Source: Acidobacteriota bacterium (GTDB lineage Bacteria; Acidobacteriota; Vicinamibacteria; Vicinamibacterales; SCN-69-37). From it: 22,515 nucleotides of DNA. The stretch's first letter is position 1, and every line of letters starts with the position of its first letter. Below are positions 16,867-22,515 of the stretch, in pieces. The stretch spans positions 1 to 22,515 of the forward strand of contig JAKALV010000019.1 in assembly GCA_021824055.1 (NCBI GenBank), written 5' to 3'. The notes below the pieces were generated by a model. The model worked only from the letters and a program-made list of their open reading frames with translations. It was not told the origin of the DNA and did not search any database. Both the position numbers and the translations under genes were made by a program.

Positions 16867-17763
16867 CTACATACGCCGCTTGGGCACGTAGATGACGTCC
16901 CCGGGTTCGACGATCGTGGACAGCTTGTCCTTCGCCAACTTCACCTCTTTGGATTGCTTCGTCTTCGGATCCATCCGGCGAATCGACACGCGGTTCTTCG
17001 CGCCCTCCGGCTTGACGTCCCCCGCCTTCAGCAGGGCACGCTCCAGCGTGAGATTGGGCTCCCACTGGTACTCGCCCGGCGACGTCACGAAGCCGTTCAC
17101 GAAGAACTTCGGCGCCACAGGCACATCCACGGTGTCATCGTCGTAGAGTTGCACGTCGATGAGCTTGCCGTCGTTGAGGTCATCCTTGGAGTAGATCTCC
17201 CAGCCATCGACGACCAGCACGTCGGGCTCAACCGGACGCGGCGTGGCGCGCTTCACGCGGATCTGGGTGCCGGACGATGCCAGCAGGCCGCCGGCGGCGT
17301 TCAGCGCATCACTGATGTTCATCTTCTCGGCCGTCATCGTCTGGCTGCCCGGGGTGCGCACCGCGCCCTGCACCCGGATCTGCGACGAGTGGTACCCCAT
17401 CATGGTGATGTCGACCGTCGCGTCATCGAACTGTTTGCCGTCGATCAGGGCCTGCCGAATGGCCGAGGCCGCGGCCGACACCGACAGGCCCGCCACAGTG
17501 ACCGCCTTCGACAAGAGCGGCAGCACCACGGACCCATCCGTCTGCACGGTGTAGTCAGTCTGGCGGAAATCCTGCTGCAACATGCCGCCGACGTACACGG
17601 ACACTCTCAAGACGTCGCCGGGGCCGATGATGTAGCCGGGCACCTGTTTTGGCGTCGGCGCCTGCGGGGCCTGCTGTGCCGAAAGAGTCGCGACGGCGAG
17701 GAAGACCCCCGCCAACATACGCGTCCCGAGTTTGACCGTCTGGTTCATGTGCTCGACATCCAT
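16867..17763 (-). CDS. Polysaccharide export protein (OPX, short Wza-like, two SLBB domains)
   Basis: A 298-residue periplasmic OPX protein. There are two possible starts, ATG 17763 and ATG 17748; the second gives the cleaner signal peptide (MNQTVKLGTR then a hydrophobic core, cut near LSA-QQ). GYIIGPGDVLRVSVYV (43-58) and TDGSVVLPLLSKAVTVAGLS (75-94) mark the Poly_export domain, and two SLBB-like repeats follow at about 128-215 (IRVQGAVRTPGSQTM) and 219-292 (FFVNGFVTSPGEYQWEP), ending VEPGDVIYVPKRRM. There is no lipobox cysteine and no room for the C-terminal helix that forms the Wza outer-membrane pore (E. coli Wza is about 380 residues). This suggests it works with the beta-barrel encoded just upstream (2-base gap). 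Confidence 0.92.
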   Translation of the reverse strand: MDVEHMNQTVKLGTRMLAGVFLAVATLSAQQAPQAPTPKQVPGYIIGPGDVLRVSVYVGGMLQQDFRQTDYTVQTDGSVVLPLLSKAVTVAGLSVSAAASAIRQALIDGKQFDDATVDITMMGYHSSQIRVQGAVRTPGSQTMTAEKMNISDALNAAGGLLASSGTQIRVKRATPRPVEPDVLVVDGWEIYSKDDLNDGKLIDVQLYDDDTVDVPVAPKFFVNGFVTSPGEYQWEPNLTLERALLKAGDVKPEGAKNRVSIRRMDPKTKQSKEVKLAKDKLSTIVEPGDVIYVPKRRM

Positions 17764-17765
17764 TC

Positions 17766-19004
17766 CTAAAACGAGAACCGATAGTTCGACGAGAAGCGAT
17801 TGGTCACGTAGTTGCGGTCGCCGATCGGCGACACGCGCTGTGCCCGCTCAAACAGGATCCCAAGGCGTGTGCCGGTGCCGCCCCCGACGTAGTAGCCGAT
17901 CCCCAGACCAAACACGGTCGTCCGGTCCGTGTGCGGATCCTTCAGCCCGGCCATGGTCTCGTCGTAGTGAAGCCATGTACCGCGGGCGGATGCGACGACG
18001 TCGAGATGTTCGGAAAATCGGTTGGTGAGCGTGGCGCCGCCGTCCTGCTGCACGAAGTACGGGTATTTCTCCTGATAGGAATATCCGAGATCGCGGCCCC
18101 CGTTGATGTCGAGGCGCAGAAACTCGTTCGGCACGACGGACACGTCGATGTTGGCGATCATGCCGTTGAAGTCCGGCACCGACGGGTCCTTGTGCCGCTG
18201 CCGCCTGAAGCCGGCGGTCGCCGACCCGACAAACATCGCGCCCTGTTTCGTGCGAAGGCCCGCGTAGTAGTAGTAGCTGTCGTTATCCCTCAGCGGCGAC
18301 TTCGAAAACCGGTCACGGACGAAGTCCGCGCCGAGAATGAAGTCGCTCAAGTCGGTCAACTGATAGCGCAGGAACCCCTGGTAGGAATCGGATTGGTTGT
18401 CGAGCGCTTCGCTCAGATTCGCGCCGTCGGGCGTCACCACGGTGTCGTTGTAGCGGAGTCTGGCCCGACGCGCCGCCACCGATACGCCCAATCGAAAGAT
18501 GCCGCTGAAATCCGCGCCGAAATCGAAGTTCGGCGTCCTCCGCTCCGCGCGCGTGTCGATCTCCGTGCCGACCCGCTGGCTCGTCTTGACCTTGTCCCAG
18601 CGCACCCATGGTCGAATCAGGCGCGACCGGTACTCGAGGACGAAATTGAGCCCGCTGTCGATCGATCGCTCCGAGCGGTAGCGGCGATACCAGATATAGC
18701 TGTTCGACTGCGTCACCTGGAGCACGATCGCTTCGCCGAAGTGCACGCCCACCAGCGAACGCATGCCCAGCGTGCCGGTGAGATCGTTCTTGGGATTGGC
18801 GGGTTCGTTGAAAACGTTGTTGTCAACGCCAACGCCGGTCAATTGAAGCGTCGGCGCGAAGTAGATCGGCCCAAGGTTGATCTGCGCCGTGCTCCAGGGT
18901 CTCGACAGGGGATCCGGCGGGCGGAAACTCTGCGCCGAAACCGGCGCGGCAAACAGCAGCACGGTCAAGGCGATTAACGCGCTGCGGCTCATCGCTGAAG
19001 GCAT
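17766..19004 (-). CDS. Outer-membrane beta-barrel porin, polysaccharide secretion partner
   Basis: A 412-residue outer-membrane protein. Starts are possible at ATG 19004 and ATG 18992; from the second, MSRSALIALTVLLFAAPVSA is a textbook signal peptide cut before QSF. The mature part is rich in alternating aromatic and polar strands with charged turns (SNSYIWYRRYRSE, SGLNFVLEYRSRLIRPWVRW, DSYYYYAGLRTKQGAMFVG, GTRLGILFERAQR) and ends in a phenylalanine strand (FSSNYRFSF), the BAM recognition signal. It resembles the BBP2/EpsX-type barrels that sit next to OPX genes. First gene of the main cluster, preceded by the inverted-repeat leader. Expected role: the outer-membrane pore for the polymer. 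Barrel identification is strong; the family name is by resemblance. Confidence 0.86.
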   Translation of the reverse strand: MPSAMSRSALIALTVLLFAAPVSAQSFRPPDPLSRPWSTAQINLGPIYFAPTLQLTGVGVDNNVFNEPANPKNDLTGTLGMRSLVGVHFGEAIVLQVTQSNSYIWYRRYRSERSIDSGLNFVLEYRSRLIRPWVRWDKVKTSQRVGTEIDTRAERRTPNFDFGADFSGIFRLGVSVAARRARLRYNDTVVTPDGANLSEALDNQSDSYQGFLRYQLTDLSDFILGADFVRDRFSKSPLRDNDSYYYYAGLRTKQGAMFVGSATAGFRRQRHKDPSVPDFNGMIANIDVSVVPNEFLRLDINGGRDLGYSYQEKYPYFVQQDGGATLTNRFSEHLDVVASARGTWLHYDETMAGLKDPHTDRTTVFGLGIGYYVGGGTGTRLGILFERAQRVSPIGDRNYVTNRFSSNYRFSF

Positions 19005-19111
19005 CCTGTAGCTATTGTCGGCATTATCAAGGCCGCCTCACAATGTGGTTTTCGTAACTCCAACAAAAGAGACAGCTTCGCCCTCTCGGTCACAGGGACA
19101 GGACGACCAGG

Positions 19112-19132
19112 CGCGAGGAATAGTCCCTCGCG
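19112..19132. repeat. Inverted repeat, CGCGAGG arms
   Basis: CGCGAGG at 19112-19118 and its exact reverse complement CCTCGCG at 19126-19132, with a 7-base AT-containing loop. The right arm is embedded in a second small palindrome, CTCGCGAG (19127-19134), so an alternative pairing competes. No run of T follows on the minus strand, so it is not a standard intrinsic terminator. Confidence 0.6.
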
Positions 19133-19148
19133 AGTTTGACCCTGTCAA
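19120..19148 (-). promoter_or_regulatory. Candidate sigma-70-like promoter for the polysaccharide operon
   Basis: On the minus strand a perfect -35 hexamer TTGACA (19148-19143) is followed after 17 bases by GACTAT (19125-19120), which matches only three of six -10 positions. The -35 lies in one arm of the GTTTGAC inverted repeat and the -10 in the loop of the CGCGAGG repeat. A second candidate -10, TAGAAT, is at 19188-19183 but lacks a -35 at the right distance. Both are guesses from consensus only. Confidence 0.3.
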
Positions 19149-19150
19149 AC
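19134..19150. repeat. Inverted repeat GTTTGAC-CCT-GTCAAAC, operator-like
   Basis: Perfect 7-bp arms (19134-19140 and 19144-19150) around a 3-base centre. The short centre and the overlap with the TTGACA box make a dimeric regulator site more likely than an RNA hairpin. The TTGA-N5-TCAA spacing differs by one base from the FNR/FixK class (N6), so no regulator is assigned. Confidence 0.55.
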
Positions 19151-19191
19151 TCCGCCACGTGGACGTTCTGTCGCATTGTGTCATTCTATGT

Positions 19192-19213
19192 TCTAGCGCA
19201 CAGATTCGCTAGA
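19192..19213. repeat. Inverted repeat TCTAGCG / CGCTAGA across the GT87 stop codon
   Basis: Arms at 19192-19198 and 19207-19213, perfect over 7 bp with an 8-base loop. The TAG stop of the GT87 gene (19211-19209) lies inside one arm. Downstream on the minus strand the sequence is ACATAGAATGA, without a T-tract, so this is at best a weak or factor-dependent terminator or a transcript-stabilising hairpin. Confidence 0.5.
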
Positions 19214-20240
19214 CCTGTCTGGACGAGGAGGGCTGATCGCCCTGGCGACGCACCGCAGCCACCAGCCAAAGGGCAAGCAAGCAGAGGCGATCACCGTGGC
19301 GCGCCAGCAGGGACTGCGGCGCGATCAAATGCCCCACGGCCGAGGGGTCCGCAACGAGCAGCCCCGCCGCCACCCAGACGGCGGCGCCGTCGAGTGTCGC
19401 CACCCACGGCAAGAGAAGAACCAGATCGTACGACAAGTGCCGCAGCGAGAGGAGCGACGCCAGCGCCAATCCGAGGTAGGTGTTCGTCCGCGCCAGTGGG
19501 ATAAGAACCAACGCCGCCACGAGCAGCGTGAGCGCCGCGGCCGGCACCTGCGGCCACGCCGCTCGAAGCCATGGCGTGATTTCCGTCTGCCCGATGAACA
19601 CATGGCCATACTGCACGCCGATGGACTGCGCGTACGCGAACGGCACGGCCAGGACAGAGACATGCGCCCGTGCCGCGTAGACGCCCAACAGCACCAACGG
19701 CACGAGGCCCGCGGTGGCGGCAAGCTTCCACTGGCGCCGCCACAGGGCCTGCAGGACGAACACCGCGCCAATCTGCGGCTTCATCAGAGACAAGCCGAGC
19801 CACAACGGGCGAAGCGGTCCCGCGCCGGTCGTGCCGGCCACCGCGAGCGCCAGCGCCATCAGCGAGAATTGATTCAGTGTCCGCAGCGCTCCGGCAGCGA
19901 GCAGAAGGAACATGACAGTCTGCGAGCGCGCCAGTCGCTGCGCCGTCCACGCCAGCGCGGCGAGGTTGCCGGTGACCCACAGCACGGGCAGCGCCGCCGC
20001 GGGCACCAGCGCCAATGGACTCAGCGTGACGATGGCCCAGGGCGGATAGTCGACGTCGGAATCGGGCCCGTACAGGTGCGCGCCGTGCAGCCACTGCCCC
20101 GTCCAGACGACGATGCGGTTGAGATCGGCCAGGCGGTGCGGTTGCAGGGACAGCCAGATGGCGACGCTGACGCTGACCGTGGCGAGGGCCGCGGCCAGCC
20201 TAGTACCGAACGAGACGCCGCGCTGCGTGCGTGATGACAT
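19209..20240 (-). CDS. GT87/DUF2029-type membrane glycosyltransferase
   Basis: A 343-residue polytopic inner-membrane protein. Start at ATG 20240-20238 gives a 41-base overlap with the preceding E1 gene; I see no better in-frame start. After the first membrane segment (about 14-32) the loop reads LADLNRIVVWTGQWLHGAHL then DSDVDYPPWAIVTLSPLA (60-77). The D-x3-Y-PP pattern and the aspartate after the first segment are typical of the DUF2029 (GT87, mannosyltransferase-like GT-C) family, as is SLMKPQIGAVFVLQALWRR further on. These enzymes use polyprenyl-phosphate sugars at the outer face of the membrane. Length is slightly short for the family (often around 400). It may act on the same polysaccharide, but the leader region separates it from the main operon. 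Confidence 0.8.
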   Translation of the reverse strand: MSSRTQRGVSFGTRLAAALATVSVSVAIWLSLQPHRLADLNRIVVWTGQWLHGAHLYGPDSDVDYPPWAIVTLSPLALVPAAALPVLWVTGNLAALAWTAQRLARSQTVMFLLLAAGALRTLNQFSLMALALAVAGTTGAGPLRPLWLGLSLMKPQIGAVFVLQALWRRQWKLAATAGLVPLVLLGVYAARAHVSVLAVPFAYAQSIGVQYGHVFIGQTEITPWLRAAWPQVPAAALTLLVAALVLIPLARTNTYLGLALASLLSLRHLSYDLVLLLPWVATLDGAAVWVAAGLLVADPSAVGHLIAPQSLLARHGDRLCLLALWLVAAVRRQGDQPSSSRQV

Positions 20241-22452
20241 CTTCGGTTGGCAGGAACACGTCCTCGAGCGGCGGCGAGTACGGCACAGGCGTGTCGAGCG
20301 CCGCGACGATGCGCACGGGCGCATCCAGCGCATCGAAGGCCTCCTCCTGAATGATCGCCGCCAGCGACTCTCCGATGCCGCCGGTCCGCGAGTCTTCATG
20401 CACGATGAGCACCCGGCCGGTATGGCGCGCAAGGGCGAGCACCGCGGCTCGGTCGAGCGGCGCGAGCGAGCGCAGGTCGAGCACCGACGCCTCGATCCCT
20501 TCGCCGCTGAGACGTTCGGCCACGCGTAACGACGCGTGGACGTAGGCGCCGTACGAAATGATCGCGAGGTCGTCGCCCTCGCGACGCAGCGCGGCCCGGC
20601 CGATCGGCAGCGGCGCCGGCGCGTCCGCGCCGATCAACTGCTTCACGCGCGGATCCCGGTACAGCGCGATGTGTTCGTAGTACAGCACCGGGTCGGGATC
20701 AGCGACTGCGGCGGCCATCAGCGCGCGTGCATCGTGTGGCGTGGACGGCACCACGATCTTCAACCCCGGCGTGCGATAGAACCACGGCTCCGTATTCTGC
20801 GAGTGATACGGGCCGGCATGGCGCAGACCGCCCCACGGCATGCGGATCACCATCGGGACGTCGCCGCCCCAGCGATACCGGATCTTCGCGGCATTGTTGA
20901 CGAGCTGGTTGAACCCCGTCGCGACGAAATCATTGAACTGCATCTCGCCGATCGGCCGCATCCCGCCGAGCGCCGCGCCCACGCACGCGCCGAGTACCGC
21001 GCCTTCCGCCAGCGGCGCGTTCAGGATCCGGTCGCCGAACTTCTCGAGCAGCGGACGCAGCAGCAGAAACGCGTTGCCGTACTTGCCGCCGACATCCTCG
21101 CCGATGACGAACACGCGCGGATCGGCGGCGAGCGCATCGCCCACGCCGAGCATCACGGCTTCAAGAAAGGTCGCGCCTTTCTTGTCGAACGCGGGCGCTA
21201 GTTCCAGCGCGGGCCGCGCGCCCTCGGCCGGTCCGGACAGATCCCGATCGAGCACTTCCACGCGCGCGCGGTCCACGGGATCGTTCGCGAGCACACCAAC
21301 GGTCACGCGCGCCGGATCCGGCCACGGCGCGGCGATCACCGCCTGCGCTTCGGCCTCGATCAGCGTTTCGATGTCCTTCTTCCACGCGGCCAGTTCGCCG
21401 CGCTGCAGCACGCCGTCGGCCTCGAGGCGGGCTGAGTAGGTCTTGATGGGATCGCGTTCCCGCCAGAACGCGTACAGCTCCGCGTTGGCGTAGCCCTGAT
21501 CGGTGAGCGGCGGGTACTCCCACGACACTTGCGGGTCTTTGCCGAGGTAGAGCATGTCGTCGTGGTGCGCGTGCCCGCACATGCGCATCGCGATCAGCTC
21601 AATCAGGGCCGGCCCGTCGCCCGCGCGCGCGCGGTCGGCCGCCCAGGTGAACGCCGCCGCGATCGCGTCCGGATCGGTGCCGTCGATCGTGATCCCCGGA
21701 ATGCCGTAGCCGAGGGCTTTGTCGGCAAACACGCGTGCCGCGGATTGATCGCTGACCGGCGTCGAGAGCGCCGTCTGGTTGTTCTGCACGCAGAACACCA
21801 CCGGCAACCGGCGCGCGGCGCACAGGTTGATGGCCTCGTGCCATTCGCCCAGCGACGATCCGCCCTCGCCGATGAACGAGAAGCCCACTCGCGCCTCCTG
21901 CTTGAGTTTGAAGGCGAGGCCCATGCCGGACACCGTGAGCGTACTGATCGACAGCGGCGCCGAGGCCGGCAGCACACCCCAGGAGAAATCGCCGAGGTGC
22001 AGGTCGCGCCCGTCCATCGGCGGCCCTGCCTTGGCCATCTGCGCGCTGAGCACCATGCGCACGGCCTCACGATCCGGCCGCATGGCCAGGGCAACGCCAA
22101 GGTCGCGAATGAGCGGCGCCACGACGTCGCCGCCGTAGGCGCCGCCACCAGCCCCGAACGCCGCGCCACGATGCAGACGAATGCCCGCGGCGTAGATCGC
22201 TTCCTGACCGAGCGACCGGAACCCCTTGCCCTGGAATCCGGCCGCGCCGTACTTCACCTCACCGCTGGTGAAGAACGTCTTCATGCGGTTGTCGACGCCG
22301 CGAGTCAGCAGCATGCCGCGGAGGATCTCGCGTCGTTCGTCCGCGGTGAGACTGGCGGCAATGGCTGCGCGGCGGAAGAAGCCGTCGCACGCTGCCGCGA
22401 TTTCGGCGCCCGCCGTCTTCATCCGGGCGGCGGCGGTGATGCCCGGGGTCAC
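20200..22452 (-). CDS. 2-oxoacid dehydrogenase E1, fused alpha and beta subunits
   Basis: A 750-residue thiamine-diphosphate enzyme in which E1-alpha (about 40-370) and E1-beta (about 430-745) are joined. Alpha: FRSLGQEAIYAAG (78-90), the ThDP motif FIGEGGSSLGEWHEAIN (193-209) closing with QNNQTAL (223-229), and MRMCGHAHHDDM. Beta: VFVIGEDVGGKYGN, PLAEGAVLGACVGAALGGMR, EMQFNDFVATGFNQLVNNAA, HAGPYHSQNTEPWFY, PGLKIVVPSTPHDA. The first ThDP motif is GEG rather than GDG. It should decarboxylate a 2-oxoacid (pyruvate or branched-chain) and pass the acyl group to a lipoyl E2, which is not visible here. Start set at GTG 22452 (AAGGG four bases upstream); ATG 22422 is an alternative, and the frame stays open to the right edge, so the true start could lie outside. 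Confidence 0.9.
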   Translation of the reverse strand: MTPGITAAARMKTAGAEIAAACDGFFRRAAIAASLTADERREILRGMLLTRGVDNRMKTFFTSGEVKYGAAGFQGKGFRSLGQEAIYAAGIRLHRGAAFGAGGGAYGGDVVAPLIRDLGVALAMRPDREAVRMVLSAQMAKAGPPMDGRDLHLGDFSWGVLPASAPLSISTLTVSGMGLAFKLKQEARVGFSFIGEGGSSLGEWHEAINLCAARRLPVVFCVQNNQTALSTPVSDQSAARVFADKALGYGIPGITIDGTDPDAIAAAFTWAADRARAGDGPALIELIAMRMCGHAHHDDMLYLGKDPQVSWEYPPLTDQGYANAELYAFWRERDPIKTYSARLEADGVLQRGELAAWKKDIETLIEAEAQAVIAAPWPDPARVTVGVLANDPVDRARVEVLDRDLSGPAEGARPALELAPAFDKKGATFLEAVMLGVGDALAADPRVFVIGEDVGGKYGNAFLLLRPLLEKFGDRILNAPLAEGAVLGACVGAALGGMRPIGEMQFNDFVATGFNQLVNNAAKIRYRWGGDVPMVIRMPWGGLRHAGPYHSQNTEPWFYRTPGLKIVVPSTPHDARALMAAAVADPDPVLYYEHIALYRDPRVKQLIGADAPAPLPIGRAALRREGDDLAIISYGAYVHASLRVAERLSGEGIEASVLDLRSLAPLDRAAVLALARHTGRVLIVHEDSRTGGIGESLAAIIQEEAFDALDAPVRIVAALDTPVPYSPPLEDVFLPTEDVITHAARRLVRY

Positions 22453-22515
22453 TTCACCCTTGCTGTTCTTCGAATTGAGGGACGTTGCGAGCGCCCGCGC
22501 CAGCGGCGGGCCGCA

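Larger units (their letters stand above)
19005..19208 (-). promoter_or_regulatory. Leader/intergenic region upstream of the polysaccharide operon
   Basis: This is the only sizeable gap in the window and separates the GT87 gene from the outer-membrane barrel gene; both are on the minus strand. It has no credible open frame, visibly lower GC near 19180-19200, and three perfect 7-bp inverted repeats (listed separately). AGGA just before ATG 19004 and 11 bases before ATG 18992 could serve as a ribosome-binding site for the latter. I see no T-tract after any hairpin and no recognisable riboswitch core. The 5' untranslated region would be about 100 bases or more if the promoter candidate below is real. 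Confidence 0.6.

Noticed and set aside
19134..19150. FNR/FixK-type operator
   Set aside because: The half-site spacing is TTGA-N5-TCAA, one base shorter than the class requires, so I list it only as an unassigned inverted repeat.
19005..19208. Cyclic-di-GMP (GEMM) or other riboswitch in the operon leader
   Set aside because: I looked for a conserved core on the minus strand and found none; the match was limited to a few scattered bases.
19112..19213. Intrinsic terminators for the GT87 gene
   Set aside because: None of the three hairpins is followed by a T-rich run on the minus strand.
22449..22515. Possible C-terminus of another gene at the right edge, ending TGA in a GTGA overlap with the E1 start
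   Set aside because: Only about 20 basic residues are visible and two other frames are also open or nearly so; there is too little sequence to call a gene.
1..22515. tRNA or rRNA genes, CRISPR arrays, transposases, phage or defence genes
   Set aside because: No such sequences were seen; the space is filled by polysaccharide genes and one metabolic gene.

Overview
This is a GC-rich stretch of bacterial chromosome in which every supported gene lies on the minus strand, so transcription runs from the right end of the window (22515) to the left (1). The presence of outer-membrane export proteins shows a Gram-negative (diderm) organism. The gene style (fused E1 dehydrogenase, GTC-like polytopic proteins, AsnB and carbamoyltransferase inside a Wzx/Wzy locus, tightly packed GC-rich operon) would fit Acidobacteriota, perhaps a Vicinamibacteria-like lineage, but that placement is an inference and no marker gene is present to prove it.

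Right end (19209-22515): a fused alpha+beta E1 subunit of a thiamine-diphosphate 2-oxoacid dehydrogenase, then an overlapping GT87/DUF2029-type membrane glycosyltransferase. A 204-base gap follows (19005-19208), the only sizeable non-coding stretch in the window. It holds three perfect 7-bp inverted repeats and a candidate promoter for the large cluster. No gene-free stretch exceeds 300 bases.

Main cluster (1-19004): a Wzx/Wzy-type polysaccharide locus. In transcription order: an outer-membrane beta-barrel porin; a short polysaccharide-export (OPX, Wza-like) protein with signal peptide; a GT4 glycosyltransferase with a four-cysteine insert; a Wzx-type flippase; a divergent GT-B glycosyltransferase; a NodU/CmcH-type carbamoyltransferase; two tandem, mutually similar polytopic membrane proteins with GT-C-like features; a Wzy/O-antigen-ligase-type membrane polymerase; a GT4; a hexapeptide-repeat acyltransferase; three further GT4 enzymes; an AsnB-type glutamine amidotransferase; and a GT2 glycosyltransferase cut by the left edge. 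Neighbouring genes mostly overlap by 1-28 bases (ATGA, GTGA or TGATG junctions) and the largest gap inside the cluster is 39 bases, so this looks like one translationally coupled operon.

Working model (inference): GT4 and GT2 enzymes build an oligosaccharide on a lipid carrier in the cytoplasm, Wzx flips it, Wzy polymerises it, and the OPX protein together with the beta-barrel carries the polymer out. Carbamoyl, acyl and possibly amide groups decorate the sugars. The initiating phosphoglycosyltransferase and the Wzc-type co-polymerase/kinase are not in this window and would be expected beyond position 1 or elsewhere. Several start codons given here are GTG or TTG and are set by junctions with the preceding gene; they are internal to longer open frames.
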